Part shown: positions 18,090 through 26,979 of the stretch, in pieces
Layout of the letters: the number at the start of each line of letters is the position of its first letter
Numbering within the stretch: position 1 is the stretch's first letter
Assembly: GCF_010095445.2 (NCBI RefSeq)
Contig: NZ_WFGV02000009.1
Location: forward strand, 62,001 to 126,000
Reading direction: 5' to 3'
DNA length: 64,000 nt
From: Pseudomonas sp. TNT3
GTDB taxonomy: Bacteria; Pseudomonadota; Gammaproteobacteria; Pseudomonadales; Pseudomonadaceae
Made by a program: the position numbers and the translations under genes
The notes under the pieces: model-generated
Told to the model about the DNA's origin: nothing
Databases searched by the model: none
Seen by the model: only the letters and a program-made list of their open reading frames with translations

Positions 18090-18545
18090 ATGAGCCGCAA
18101 CAGTCGCTACCTGGAATCCATCCTCCATCACGACATCCCCCTGACGCGGGACATGGGCCTCAAGGTGCTCGACTGGCACGACCATCAATTGCGCCTGCAC
18201 TTGCCGCTGGAAGCCAACGTCAACCACAAGAGCACCATGTTTGGCGGCAGCCTGTATTGCGCCGCCGTGTTGGCGGGCTGGGGCTGGCTGCATTTGCGTT
18301 TGCGTGAAGAAGGGATTGAAGACGGGCACATCGTGATTCAGGAAGGGCAAATCAGCTATCCGTTACCCGTGACGATGGATGCGGTGTCGATTTGTCAGGC
18401 GCCGAGTGCCGCGGTCTGGAAGAAGTTTCTGGCGATGTATCAGCGATACGGTCGGGCCCGGATTACGCTGCATTCGCGGATTGTGAATGCTGACAGTGAT
18501 GACGATGCGGTGACGTTTACCGGGCAGTATGTGTTGCATCGGTGA
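18090..18545 (+). CDS. YiiD C-terminal-type thioesterase
   Basis: The 151-residue hot-dog-fold protein looks like the thioesterase domain found at the C-terminus of YiiD. Features are MGLKVLDWHDHQLRLHLPLEANVNHKSTMFGGSLYCAAVLAGWG (the substrate-loop Asn/His and the long central helix), followed by strands ending FTGQYVLHR. I place the start at ATG 18090, after CAAGAGAGC. An upstream in-frame start at 18042 would overlap dctD and add 16 Pro/Ser-rich residues unlike the family. Substrate is unknown; acyl-CoA or acyl-ACP is the usual class. It may ride on the dctBD transcript. Confidence 0.8.
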   Translation: MSRNSRYLESILHHDIPLTRDMGLKVLDWHDHQLRLHLPLEANVNHKSTMFGGSLYCAAVLAGWGWLHLRLREEGIEDGHIVIQEGQISYPLPVTMDAVSICQAPSAAVWKKFLAMYQRYGRARITLHSRIVNADSDDDAVTFTGQYVLHR

Positions 18546-18557
18546 AGCAAAAGATCT

Positions 18558-19385
18558 TCAAACCCGAGCCAGCTCCAGCAATTTTTCCCGCCAGGCCGCT
18601 TTCGCCGGCAGTGCCAGAAAGAACCCGTTCAACAACGATTCCCGCGCCGGATAACTGAACGACGCTCCGCTCAACTCCAGCACCTCACCGCCCGCCCCTT
18701 CCAGCACGCCTTGGGCGGCCGCCGTATCCCACTGCGATGTCGGCGCCAGGCGTGGATAACAATCCGCCGAACCTTCCGCCAACAAGCAAAACTTCAACGA
18801 GCTGCCGATATTGGCCAGTTTCAGTTCACCCAGACTGGCACTCAAACCCGCCAGCAAGCGCTCCTGCTCGGGGCTCGAATGCCGCCGGCTCGCGACGACA
18901 GTAAAAGCCTGCCCTGTAGGCGGCACCGTGCGAACCTGGATCGGCGATGGCGGAGTATCTTTATCACCACGCCACGCCCCCAACCCTGCGCCACCGACAT
19001 AAAAGCGTCCGCTGGTCGGCATCGAAACCACACCAAAAACAACCTGACCCTGCTCGATCAACGCGATGTTGACGGTGAACTCTTCGCTCCCCGAGATAAA
19101 CTCCTTGGTCCCGTCCAACGGATCGACCAGCCACCAACGCTGCCATCCGGCACGCACGGATTGGGGAATGTTGGCGTCCTCTTCGGACAGCACCGGAATG
19201 TTCGGATCGAGCGCCGTCAGGCCATCCAGGATCAAATGGTGCGCCGCCAGGTCAGCGGCAGTCACTGGAGAATCGTCGGCCTTGGCAGTCACAGCCGTGC
19301 CCGTGCGCCAGAACGGCAGGATCGCGTCACCCGCTTGCAACGCCAGCGCGACGACGGGTGCCATCAATGGGTGTGGAAAATTCAT
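18558..19385 (-). CDS. cysQ: 3'(2'),5'-bisphosphate nucleotidase
   Basis: The 275-residue member of the inositol-monophosphatase fold removes the 3'-phosphate from PAP (and PAPS), a by-product of sulfate assimilation. Metal-binding motifs are present: LSEEDANIP (Glu about 69), WLVDPLDGTKEFI (about 85-98), and the later WDTAAAQGVLEGAGG (about 218-232). The start (19383-19385) overlaps the nudE stop by four bases, so nudE-cysQ is a coupled unit. It fits the sulfur theme of the window's right end but is a housekeeping location. Confidence 0.93.
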   Translation of the reverse strand: MNFPHPLMAPVVALALQAGDAILPFWRTGTAVTAKADDSPVTAADLAAHHLILDGLTALDPNIPVLSEEDANIPQSVRAGWQRWWLVDPLDGTKEFISGSEEFTVNIALIEQGQVVFGVVSMPTSGRFYVGGAGLGAWRGDKDTPPSPIQVRTVPPTGQAFTVVASRRHSSPEQERLLAGLSASLGELKLANIGSSLKFCLLAEGSADCYPRLAPTSQWDTAAAQGVLEGAGGEVLELSGASFSYPARESLLNGFFLALPAKAAWREKLLELARV

Positions 19386-19948
19386 GGCAGAAACACCCCG
19401 CGCTGAGTCAGCAGGTCACGGGCCAGATACAGCGCCGCCAAGGCACGGCCCTCGGTGAACTGCGGGTTTTGCGCCAGCGCCGACAGCTCGCGCAGGTTGA
19501 CCTTGCTCACGCCCATCGGCTCCGGCTCATCCCCCTCCAGGCTTTCCTCGTACAGATCGGTAGCAAGCACCACCTGGATCTTCTGGCTCATGTAACCGGG
19601 TGACAACGACAACTCGGTTACATGCTCCAGTTGCCGTGCGCCATACCCCGCCTCTTCCTTGAGCTCGCGCTCGGCCGCGGCCAGTACATCTTCGCCCGGC
19701 TCGATCAAACCTTTGGGCAGCGACATTTCGTATTCATCAGTGCCGCCGCAATACTCTTCGACCAGCACCGCATGGTCCGAATCGAGCATCGCCACAATCA
19801 TCACCGCGCCATAGCCGGCGCCCTTGCCGACCAATCGCTCATAGGTGCGCTCCACGCCGTTGGAAAAGCGCAACTTGAGCTCTTCGACGCAGAACAAGCG
19901 ACTGGTGGCGACGATCTCGCGGGCGAGGATGGTGGGTTTCTGGCGCAT
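19382..19948 (-). CDS. nudE: ADP compounds hydrolase NudE (Nudix)
   Basis: The 188-residue Nudix hydrolase acts on ADP-ribose, NADH and Ap3A type substrates. The Nudix box is complete: GLIEPGEDVLAAAERELKEE followed by AGYGA (GX5EX7REUXEEXGU, about 101-125). The C-terminal half carries the long MGVSKVNLRELSALAQNPQFTEGRALAALYLARDLL helix usual for NudE. The start (19946-19948) has AAGGAGCC upstream on the minus strand. It is transcribed with cysQ and divergently from yrfG. Confidence 0.92.
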   Translation of the reverse strand: MRQKPTILAREIVATSRLFCVEELKLRFSNGVERTYERLVGKGAGYGAVMIVAMLDSDHAVLVEEYCGGTDEYEMSLPKGLIEPGEDVLAAAERELKEEAGYGARQLEHVTELSLSPGYMSQKIQVVLATDLYEESLEGDEPEPMGVSKVNLRELSALAQNPQFTEGRALAALYLARDLLTQRGVFLP

Positions 19949-20038
19949 GAGCGGCTCCTTGGCGATAGCGGGTTACTATACCCGGCCTATCCTCATTGTT
20001 GATCCCGGATATCCTTTTCACCGCTGGAGAAGTTTTTT

Positions 20039-20701
20039 ATGTCCCTGCTGCCCTGGCACGACATCGACACCGTTCTGTTGGACATGGACGGCACGCTGCT
20101 GGACCTGCACTTCGACAACCATTTCTGGCTTGAGCACTTGCCCCAGCGCTACGCCGAGTTGCACGGGGTGAGCCGGGCCATGGCCGAAATGGAATTGCAG
20201 CCGCTGTTTGAGCGTAACGCCGGCCAGTTGCAGTGGTACTGCCTGGACTTCTGGAGCGCGGAACTCAAGCTGCCGGTGCGTGAACTGAAACTGGAAACCG
20301 CGCACCTGATCGCCCTGCGCCCTGATGCGGATACCTTCCTGGCGGCGATCAAGCGAGCAGGCAAACGCGTGGTGCTGATCACCAATGCGCACCGTGATTC
20401 GCTGTCATTGAAGCTGGAGCGAATAGAGCTGGCGCCTTACTTCGAGCGTCTGATCAGCTCTCACGATTACGGTTTCCCCAAGGAAAACCCGCAATTCTGG
20501 GACGCCTTGCAGGCGGACATCAGTTTCGACCCTGCGCGCAGCCTGTTTATCGACGACACCTTGCCGATCCTGCGCAGTGCGAGGGATTTTGGCGTGGCGC
20601 ATTTGCTGGCGGTGCGCGAGCCGGACAGCCGCAAAGGGCCGAAGGACACGGCGGAGTTTGCGGCGGTTGGGGATTATCGGGAATTGATTGCCGGGCTTTG
20701 A
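20039..20701 (+). CDS. yrfG: HAD-family GMP/IMP nucleotidase
   Basis: The 220-residue HAD phosphatase has motif I LLDMDGTLLDL (nucleophile Asp about 14), motif II VVLITNAHRDS (about 112), motif III Lys in GFPKENPQFW (about 147), and motif IV SLFIDDTLPIL (about 167). Length and order fit YrfG, which dephosphorylates GMP and IMP. ATG 20039 follows GGAGAAGTTTTTT. It is divergent from nudE, the same arrangement I recall from other pseudomonads. Confidence 0.88.
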   Translation: MSLLPWHDIDTVLLDMDGTLLDLHFDNHFWLEHLPQRYAELHGVSRAMAEMELQPLFERNAGQLQWYCLDFWSAELKLPVRELKLETAHLIALRPDADTFLAAIKRAGKRVVLITNAHRDSLSLKLERIELAPYFERLISSHDYGFPKENPQFWDALQADISFDPARSLFIDDTLPILRSARDFGVAHLLAVREPDSRKGPKDTAEFAAVGDYRELIAGL

Positions 20702-20716
20702 AACCGCGTCGCCTGC

Positions 20717-20773
20717 ATCGCTGGCAAGCCAGGCTCCCACATAATCCTTGTGGGAGCCTGGCTTGCCAGCGAT
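20717..20773. repeat. REP hairpin, GTGGGAGC family
   Basis: A perfect 25-bp inverted repeat (20717-20741 and 20749-20773) with the core GGCAAGCCAGGCTCCCACA. It lies between the convergent genes yrfG and kbp and may act as a shared transcript end. Confidence 0.92.
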
Positions 20774-20795
20774 GGCCATCACCCCATCTTGAGCC

Positions 20796-21245
20796 TTATT
20801 CGGGAATCCGCAGCGACTGCCCCGGATAGATCTTGTTCACATCCTTGAGCATTGGCTTATTGGCCTCAAAGATTTTTTGATACTTGTTGGCATCGCCGTA
20901 CACGCGCAGGGAAATCGCGCTGAGGGTGTCGCCTTTCTCGACCACGACGAACTTCGCGGCGACGACAACGGGACCGGTGACGGTGATCTGGTCTTCTACA
21001 CCACTGACACCTGCGACGTTGCCCAGCGACAGCAGGATTTTTTCTTTCTCTTCCTGGGTCGCGGCCTCGCCACTGGCGATGACCTTGTCACCCTCAACCT
21101 TGACCTGAATCTTGGAAGTGTCGATACCTGTCAGGGCATCCTTCACGTGCTTGGTCAGCGCTTCGCTATTGGCTTCGGCCTTATCCGGCGTCAGCGCACC
21201 GAGGATTTTTTCACCGGCTTCTTTGAGAAAACTGAAAAGGCTCAT
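20796..21245 (-). CDS. kbp: BON-LysM protein, potassium-binding protein Kbp (YgaU)
   Basis: The 149-residue protein has a short N-terminal helix (MSLFSFLKEAGEKILG), a BON domain (about 25-90) and a C-terminal LysM domain (about 98-146: FVVVEKGDTLSAISLRVYGD...IFEANKPMLKDVNKIYPGQSLRIP). The order and length match E. coli YgaU/Kbp, a cytoplasmic potassium-binding protein. No signal peptide is visible, which also fits Kbp rather than a cell-wall LysM protein. The start is supported by GGAGAG upstream on the minus strand. Confidence 0.9.
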   Translation of the reverse strand: MSLFSFLKEAGEKILGALTPDKAEANSEALTKHVKDALTGIDTSKIQVKVEGDKVIASGEAATQEEKEKILLSLGNVAGVSGVEDQITVTGPVVVAAKFVVVEKGDTLSAISLRVYGDANKYQKIFEANKPMLKDVNKIYPGQSLRIPE

Positions 21246-21383
21246 CGTGTGCTCTCCATAGGAATAAATGGGTCCAGACGCAAAAGCCTAGACCAAGCTT
21301 GCCAAGTGCGGATCCAACCCGACCAATGACGCCGATTCCCCCCAGGCGCTAGAATCCCAACCTTCCCGCGCCCTGGAGTGAAG

Positions 21384-22271
21384 ATGGACATCAAGCAGCT
21401 GAAATTCCTCATCGCCCTCGACGAAACCCGCCATTTCGGTCAGGCGGCCGCCCGGTGTCACATCACCCAGCCCACCCTCTCGATGCGCCTGCGCAGCCTC
21501 GAAGAAGAGCTGGAGTTGCCGCTGGTCAACCGCGGTCAACGCTTCGAAGGCTTTACCGCTCCGGGTGAACGGGTTCTGGCGTGGGCGCGCACGGTGCTGG
21601 CGGCCTATGACGGTCTGCAAGCCGAAGCGGCGGCCTGTCGCGGTAACCTGGTCGGTACGCTACGGCTGGGTGTGGTGCCGCTGTCGAGCTTCGACCCGCT
21701 GCCGCTGATGCAGCGCTTGCATGCTGAACACCCGAACCTGCGCTTCGAACTCTCGGCCCTCAGTTCCGAACAGATCCTCGAACAGCTGGCGAACAATCGA
21801 CTGGACCTCGGCGTTTCCTACCTCGAACGCCTGGATGGCGAGCGCTTCGATTCCCTGGCGTTCAGCGAAACCCGCATGGGCTTGCTCTACGATCAACGCT
21901 TCTTCAATTTCGGTGAGACGCCGCTGAGTTGGGAGTCGCTGATCGAATTGCCGCTGGGCATGCTCACCAGCGGCATGCACTTTCGTCAGTCGATCGACCA
22001 TAACTTCCACAGCCGTGGCCTCACACCTCAGCCGCTGTTGCAAACCGACGCCGTGCATCAACTGTTACAAGCTGTGCACGGCGGCCTGTGCTGCGCCGTT
22101 ATGCCGCTGGACGGTGGCTTGGAAAATCTCACTGATCACTTGCGTCTGCAGCCCATCGAAAACGCCCAGACCCTCGCCCGGCTAGGGCTGATCATGCGTC
22201 GCAGCGCCCCGCGCTCGGCGCTGGCAGAAGCCTGTTTTGCGATTTATCAGAAATCGCCGACGGGCGCTTGA
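21384..22271 (+). CDS. LysR-type transcriptional regulator
   Basis: The 295-residue regulator has an N-terminal winged HTH (DIKQLKFLIALDETRHFGQAAARCHITQPTLSMRLRSLEEEL, about 2-45) and a periplasmic-binding-type effector domain (about 90-290). I choose ATG 21384, which has GGAG five to six bases upstream; a GTG at 21378 is also in frame but coincides with that site. It lies directly upstream of fdhD and the molybdoenzyme on the same strand, with a 91-base gap, so it may control them. No effector can be read from sequence. Confidence 0.9.
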   Translation: MDIKQLKFLIALDETRHFGQAAARCHITQPTLSMRLRSLEEELELPLVNRGQRFEGFTAPGERVLAWARTVLAAYDGLQAEAAACRGNLVGTLRLGVVPLSSFDPLPLMQRLHAEHPNLRFELSALSSEQILEQLANNRLDLGVSYLERLDGERFDSLAFSETRMGLLYDQRFFNFGETPLSWESLIELPLGMLTSGMHFRQSIDHNFHSRGLTPQPLLQTDAVHQLLQAVHGGLCCAVMPLDGGLENLTDHLRLQPIENAQTLARLGLIMRRSAPRSALAEACFAIYQKSPTGA

Positions 22272-22362
22272 TCGACGCCATCTATCAGCGCATCAGTATT
22301 AGCGATTAGACGCGACCCTTTGACGCGCCTAGGCTTAAAGCTGATCAATCCGTGGTGATGCC

Positions 22363-23202
22363 ATGAACGCCAAGCGCCCATCCAGCGCGGCGCCTGCCCT
22401 CGAAACGCCCGCGCCCGCTGCGAGTCAGACCTACAGCTACAGCAACCTTGAAAACACCGAGTCGGACAGCACCGCGCTGGCCGAGGAAGTCGCGTTGGCG
22501 ATTGCCTACAACGGCATCAGCCAGGCCGTGATGCTGGTGACGCCGACCGATCTGGAAGACTTTATCGTCGGTTTCAGCCTGGGCAGCGGCATCATCGAGG
22601 ACGCCACCGACATCTATGACCTGCAGCTCACCGGTTCGGGCTCCGCACAATACGCCCAAGTGACCATCGCCAATCGCGCCTTCTGGAACCTCAAGCAGCA
22701 ACGTCGGCAAATGGCCGGCACCAGCGGTTGCGGTCTGTGCGGCGTGGAAGCGGTCGAACAGGCACTGCCCGACCTCAAGGTCTTGCCTGGCGCCCCACTG
22801 CCTCCGGCCGAATGGCTCGACGGCCTGCGCCAGCGCATCGGCGCATTTCAGCCCTTGGGCCAACATTGCGGCGCGGTGCATGCGGCGGTGTTCATGAACG
22901 ACCAGGGCGAGTTGCTGATGGGCCGCGAAGACATCGGACGGCATAACGCCCTCGACAAGCTGATCGGCGGGCTGATTCGCCAACGCATCCCGATGACCGG
23001 CGGACTGGCGATCGTCACCAGCCGATGCAGCCTCGAATTGATCCAGAAAGTGCTGCGGGCAGGCATCCAGACCCTCGTCAGCCTGTCGTCGCCCACCGGC
23101 CTTGCCGTGCAATGGGCCCGCCGTCACAACCTCAATCTCATCCACCTGCCGCAAAAAAGTGCGCCGCGGGTCTACAGCCCTGCGTTGGAGAATCAAGCGT
23201 GA
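22363..23202 (+). CDS. fdhD: Formate dehydrogenase accessory sulfurtransferase
   Basis: The 279-residue FdhD carries sulfur from the desulfurase IscS to the molybdenum-bis-guanine-dinucleotide cofactor before insertion into formate dehydrogenases. The paired catalytic cysteines are in TSGCGLCGVEA (about 123-127). Other family signatures are ALAIAYNGI, EDFIVGFSLGSGI, GREDIGRHNALDKLIG and TSRCSLELIQK. It overlaps the downstream molybdoenzyme gene as GTGA, which ties it to maturing that enzyme. Confidence 0.94.
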   Translation: MNAKRPSSAAPALETPAPAASQTYSYSNLENTESDSTALAEEVALAIAYNGISQAVMLVTPTDLEDFIVGFSLGSGIIEDATDIYDLQLTGSGSAQYAQVTIANRAFWNLKQQRRQMAGTSGCGLCGVEAVEQALPDLKVLPGAPLPPAEWLDGLRQRIGAFQPLGQHCGAVHAAVFMNDQGELLMGREDIGRHNALDKLIGGLIRQRIPMTGGLAIVTSRCSLELIQKVLRAGIQTLVSLSSPTGLAVQWARRHNLNLIHLPQKSAPRVYSPALENQA

Positions 23203-25547
23203 GTCAACACAATCAAGCCGACCAGAAACCCGTTCCGCGCTACAAGCCTTACAAAGGCCCGGCCGGTGGCTGGGGCGCGTTGGCCAGCGTTGCCCGTGCC
23301 TGGTTGACCAGTGACAACGCGCTGAAAAATTTGCGCATGATGCTTAAAACCAACAAGAACGGCGGATTCGACTGCCCCGGTTGCGCCTGGGGCGATTCCA
23401 ACGAAGCCGGCATGGTGGCGTTCTGCGAGAACGGCGCCAAAGCCGTGAACTGGGAAGCAACCAAGCGGCGTGTCGATGGCGCGTTCTTCGCCAAGCACAG
23501 TGTGAGTTCGTTGCTGGAGCAAAGTGATTACTGGCTCGAGTACCAGGGCCGACTGACCGAGCCAATGAGCTACGACGCACAAACCGATCGCTACAAGCCG
23601 ATCAGTTGGGAAGACGCCTTCGCCTTGATTGGCAAACATCTGCAAGGGCTGTCGAGCCCGAACCAGGCCGAGTTCTATACCTCGGGCCGCGCCAGCAACG
23701 AAGCCGCGTTCCTCTATCAGTTGTTCGTGCGCGCCTACGGCACCAACAACTTCCCCGACTGCTCGAACATGTGCCACGAGGCAAGCGGCGTGGCGTTGTC
23801 GCAAAGTGTCGGCGTCGGCAAAGGCACCGTGACATTCGACGACTTCGAACATGCCGATGCGATTTTCGTCTGGGGCCAGAACCCCGGGACCAACCACCCA
23901 CGAATGCTCGAACCGCTGCGCGAAGCGGTGAAACGGGGTGCGCAGGTGGTGTGTATCAATCCGCTGAAAGAGCGCGGCCTTGAGCGCTTCCAGCACCCGC
24001 AGCACCCGCTCGAAATGCTCACCAACGGTGACAAGCCAACCAACACCGCGTACTTCCGTCCGGCACTGGGCGGCGACATGGCGATCATGCGCGGCATGGC
24101 CAAGTTCCTGCTGCAATGGGAGCGTGATGCGCAGAAGGCAGGTGAGCCTGCCGTGTTCGACCACGACTTCCTGAATGAACACAGCGTCAACGTGCTGGAA
24201 TACCTGGGCACCGTCGACGACACCTCATGGGAGCAGATCGTCGAGCAATCCGGCCTGCCCCTGGTGGAGATCGAGCAAGCCGCGCGGATGTACGCCAAAG
24301 GCAAGAACGTAATCATGTGCTGGGCGATGGGCATCACCCAGCATCGCCATTCGGTGGCGACCATCCAGGAAATCGCGAACCTGATGCTGCTGCGCGGCAA
24401 CATCGGGCGGCCAGGTGCAGGTCTCTGCCCGGTGCGTGGTCACAGCAACGTGCAGGGCGACCGGACCATGGGCATCAACGAGCGTCCGCCGGTGGCGTTC
24501 CTTGATTCGCTGGAGCGTCGTTTCCAGTTCAAGGTGCCGCGCGAAAACGGCCATAACGTGGTCGAGGCGATTCACGCCATGGCCGAGGGTCGCGCGAAAG
24601 TCTTCATCGGCCTGGGCGGAAACTTCGCTCAAGCGACGCCCGACAGCCCGCGCACGTTCCAGGCGTTGAGCAATTGCGACCTGACGGTGCAAATCAGTAC
24701 CAAGCTTAACCGTAGCCATTTGGCCCATGGCAAAGCCGCCCTGATCCTGCCGTGCCTGGGGCGCACCGATATCGACATCCAGACCGAAGGCCCGCAGGCG
24801 GTGACTGTTGAAGATTCGTTCAGCATGGTCCACGCGTCCAACGGTCAACTGCAGGCACTGTCGAAGCAGATGCGTTCCGAGCCTGCGATCATCGCCGGCA
24901 TCGCTGCCGCGACTCTGGGGAGCAGGCCGGTGGACTGGAATTGGCTGGTGGCCGACTACGATCGTATTCGCGACCTGATCGCCGACACGATTCCAGGCTT
25001 TCGCGACTTCAACGTGAAGGTCAAGCATCCGGGGGGCTTCTACCTTGGCAACAGCGCGGGTGCGCGCAAGTGGAACACGGCATCGGGCCGCGCCAATTTT
25101 CGACCAAACGTTCTGCCCAAAGACCTTGTGCATGAGCGCACACGCGCGACCGGCGTGCTGCCGGATTTGATCATGCAGTCGTTGCGTTCCCACGATCAGT
25201 ACAACACCACGATCTATGGGCTTGATGACCGTTACCGTGGGGTGAAAGGCCAGCGTGATGTGCTGTTCGTGAACGAGGCCGACATCATTCGCCTGGGCTT
25301 CAAACCAGGTCAGAAAGCGGACATCGTTTCGATTTGGGATGATGGCCGTGAGCGTCGGGTGAAGGGGTTTACACTGCTGGCATTTGATATTCCGGCAGGT
25401 CAGGCAGCGGCTTACTATCCGGAAGTGAACCCACTGGTGCCGCTGGAAAGCACTGGGGATGGCAGCCATACGCCGACGTCGAAGTTTGTGGCGATACGGT
25501 TGGAAGCGGCGAGTGAAACTGGATTGATCATGGCCAGATCGGCCTGA
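23199..25547 (+). CDS. FdhF/YdeP-family molybdopterin oxidoreductase
   Basis: The 782-residue product belongs to the formate-dehydrogenase-like molybdoenzymes. The N-terminal region holds FDCPGCAWGD, a short Cys pair typical of YdeP-type enzymes rather than the full four-Cys cluster of FdhF. Cofactor-binding regions follow: FYTSGRASNEAAF, DCSNMCHEASGVAL, FVWGQNPGTNHPRM, and GMGITQHRHSV-like in CWAMGITQHRH. The end carries the molydopterin-dinucleotide domain. The Cys in NMCHEASG sits where FdhF has its catalytic selenocysteine or cysteine. I set the start at GTG 23199, four bases before the fdhD stop. A further upstream frame exists but lies inside fdhD. The physiological substrate is unproven; YdeP relatives are linked to acid resistance. 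Confidence 0.88.
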   Translation: MSQHNQADQKPVPRYKPYKGPAGGWGALASVARAWLTSDNALKNLRMMLKTNKNGGFDCPGCAWGDSNEAGMVAFCENGAKAVNWEATKRRVDGAFFAKHSVSSLLEQSDYWLEYQGRLTEPMSYDAQTDRYKPISWEDAFALIGKHLQGLSSPNQAEFYTSGRASNEAAFLYQLFVRAYGTNNFPDCSNMCHEASGVALSQSVGVGKGTVTFDDFEHADAIFVWGQNPGTNHPRMLEPLREAVKRGAQVVCINPLKERGLERFQHPQHPLEMLTNGDKPTNTAYFRPALGGDMAIMRGMAKFLLQWERDAQKAGEPAVFDHDFLNEHSVNVLEYLGTVDDTSWEQIVEQSGLPLVEIEQAARMYAKGKNVIMCWAMGITQHRHSVATIQEIANLMLLRGNIGRPGAGLCPVRGHSNVQGDRTMGINERPPVAFLDSLERRFQFKVPRENGHNVVEAIHAMAEGRAKVFIGLGGNFAQATPDSPRTFQALSNCDLTVQISTKLNRSHLAHGKAALILPCLGRTDIDIQTEGPQAVTVEDSFSMVHASNGQLQALSKQMRSEPAIIAGIAAATLGSRPVDWNWLVADYDRIRDLIADTIPGFRDFNVKVKHPGGFYLGNSAGARKWNTASGRANFRPNVLPKDLVHERTRATGVLPDLIMQSLRSHDQYNTTIYGLDDRYRGVKGQRDVLFVNEADIIRLGFKPGQKADIVSIWDDGRERRVKGFTLLAFDIPAGQAAAYYPEVNPLVPLESTGDGSHTPTSKFVAIRLEAASETGLIMARSA

Positions 25548-25559
25548 CATGGATCGTGG

Positions 25560-25588
25560 ATCGTTCCCACGCTCTGCGTCGGAACGAT
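25560..25588. repeat. REP hairpin, ATCGTTCCCACGCTC family
   Basis: ATCGTTCC (25560-25567) pairs with GGAACGAT (25581-25588), with a second partial palindrome CACGCTCTGCGT in the loop. It lies 12 bases after the molybdoenzyme stop. Confidence 0.8.
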
Positions 25589-25627
25589 CTTAACTTTTCA
25601 GCGGCAATTCACTTTTCGATCGCCCAC

Positions 25628-25658
25628 AAAAAAGGCCGTTTTTTCACAAAAACGGCCT
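25628..25658. terminator. Hairpin with T-run, probable transcription terminator
   Basis: AGGCCGTTTTT (25633-25643) pairs with AAAAACGGCCT (25648-25658), 11 bp with a four-base loop. The run of T is on the minus-strand side (complement of 25628-25633). On the plus strand the stem itself ends in U-rich bases, so it could end the fdhD transcript only weakly. Confidence 0.55.
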
Positions 25659-25815
25659 ATCCGAAGTAACTAAAGACCGGCGAAAAACACTTAAGTTCCG
25701 TCTAAAAAACAGTAACTTATAGAATTGTGTACAAGTCGTGTTACTCGTCGGATTGTGATTGTCACCACTACCACACAGCCTCAGGATCGCGTCGTCATCC
25801 CCTTGAGGTTCCTCT

Positions 25816-26301
25816 ATGAAGTTCTCCTCGATTCTCTTGTTGTCCCTTGGCCTGGTCAGTGGCTTCGCTTCTGCCGGAGGCACCACCGAAGCAGGTGTGG
25901 GCGGCGCATTGGGCGGGGTTCTTGGCTCGGTCGTCGGACAGTCGTTAGGCGGCAACACAGGTTCAACCATTGGCGCAGCCCTGGGTGGCGCGGGTGGTAG
26001 TGCAGTCGGCGCAGACAAACGCAGCCGTGGCGAAGCAGCCATTGGCGGCGCATTGGGTGCGGCAGGCGGTAACGTGGTAGGCCGCAGCGTGGGCGGCACC
26101 ACTGGCAGCCTTATCGGCTCTGCAGCAGGCGGCGGCGCAGGTGGTGCGCTGGGCAACTACATGGGTAACAAGAGTGACGACGATGATGATCGTCATTCCA
26201 GTCGCGGCCGTGACGATCGCCGTTACTACCGCGATGGTCACCCTGGACGCGGTCACGCCTATGGCCATCGCAAGCATCACAAACACAATCGTCATCGTTG
26301 A
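25816..26301 (+). CDS. Exported glycine-zipper protein with His-rich tail
   Basis: The 161-residue product has a signal peptide (1-20, cleavage ASA-GG). About 105 residues of repeated glycine zippers follow (GGALGGVLGSVVGQSLGG, GAALGGAGGSAVG, GGALGAAGGNVVGRSVGG, GSAAGGGAGGALGNYMG), a pattern that packs as membrane-spanning helix pairs. The C-terminal 45 residues are strongly charged: a run of five Asp, then Arg/His/Lys-rich sequence with GHAYGHRKHHKHNRHR. The tail could bind metal or nucleic acid or lipid phosphate. ATG 25816 follows TTGAGGTTCCTCT. It belongs to a broad group of uncharacterised glycine-zipper envelope proteins. Confidence 0.85.
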   Translation: MKFSSILLLSLGLVSGFASAGGTTEAGVGGALGGVLGSVVGQSLGGNTGSTIGAALGGAGGSAVGADKRSRGEAAIGGALGAAGGNVVGRSVGGTTGSLIGSAAGGGAGGALGNYMGNKSDDDDDRHSSRGRDDRRYYRDGHPGRGHAYGHRKHHKHNRHR

Positions 26302-26310
26302 TTGCTAGAC

Positions 26311-26386
26311 GATCAAAAGATCGCAGCTTCCAGCAGCACCTGCATCGGTTAGTGAACCTGCAGAGCTGTCGGAGGCTGCGATTTTT
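26311..26386. repeat. REP hairpin, diverged GCTGCGATC family
   Basis: GATCAAAAGATCGCAGCTTCCAGCAGC on the left pairs imperfectly with GCTGTCGGAGGCTGCGATTTTT on the right. It lies between convergent genes, and the trailing T-run may make it a terminator for the glycine-zipper gene. Confidence 0.7.
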
Positions 26387-26390
26387 CGTT

Positions 26391-26810
26391 TCAGATCACC
26401 AACCGCTCCAATGCCGTGCGTAACGGGCCAGGGATCGTCACCGGCTCATTCGACGCACGGTCCACGAACACGTGAACAAAACGCCCCGCCGCGCAGGCTT
26501 CATCTTCGCCGGCTTTGAACACTGCCAATTCATACTGCACCGAACTGTTGCCCAGCTTGCCCACGCGCAATCCGATCTCGATCCGATCAGGGAAAGCAAT
26601 GGACGCAAAATAGTCGCAGGCTGAACTCACCACGAAACCCACCACGTCACCTTCATGAATATCGAGCCCCCCGACTTCGATCAGGTAGGTATTCACCGCC
26701 GTGTCGAAGAAGCTGTAGTAGGTGACGTTGTTGACGTGACCGTAGGCGTCGTTGTCATGCCAGCGCGTGGTGATGGGCTGGAAGTGCGGGTATTCGGTGC
26801 GTTGCGGCAT
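26391..26810 (-). CDS. 4HBT-family acyl-CoA thioesterase
   Basis: The 139-residue single hot-dog-fold protein is of the YbgC/4-hydroxybenzoyl-CoA thioesterase type. It has [25 protein letters not shown] (about 17-41), with the Asp of the DAYGHVNN motif as likely catalytic residue. The rest is typical: [38 protein letters not shown]. It lies about 170 bases downstream of, and co-directional with, the 3-hydroxyacyl-CoA dehydrogenase, suggesting acyl-CoA turnover. A REP element lies between them, so co-transcription is uncertain. Confidence 0.88.
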   Translation of the reverse strand: MPQRTEYPHFQPITTRWHDNDAYGHVNNVTYYSFFDTAVNTYLIEVGGLDIHEGDVVGFVVSSACDYFASIAFPDRIEIGLRVGKLGNSSVQYELAVFKAGEDEACAAGRFVHVFVDRASNEPVTIPGPLRTALERLVI

Positions 26811-26864
26811 CGGCGTCGGTTCCTTGAATGTGAGGGGCAGTCTAATGCGAAAACCGTGTCGTAT

Positions 26865-26961
26865 TCATCGCCAGCAGGCTGGCTCCCACAGCGGGTCTTC
26901 AACGTGCACTAATAGTGTGTCCGGCGCAGATCCAAAGTGGGAGCCAGCCTGCTGGCGATGA
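26865..26961. repeat. REP doublet, GTGGGAGC family
   Basis: A perfect 25-bp inverted repeat (26865-26889 and 26937-26961), core GCCAGCAGGCTGGCTCCCAC, with a 47-base spacer. It lies between the thioesterase and dehydrogenase genes. Confidence 0.92.
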
Positions 26962-26979
26962 GGCCGGTGCTGTCCCCGA

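Noticed and set aside
24225..25550. A 441-codon minus-strand frame opposite the molybdoenzyme
   Set aside because: It lies wholly inside a well supported gene and its translation shows no family features.
26859..26961. REP repeats as possible CRISPR units
   Set aside because: They are single inverted pairs scattered between genes, with no regular direct repeats, spacers or cas genes.
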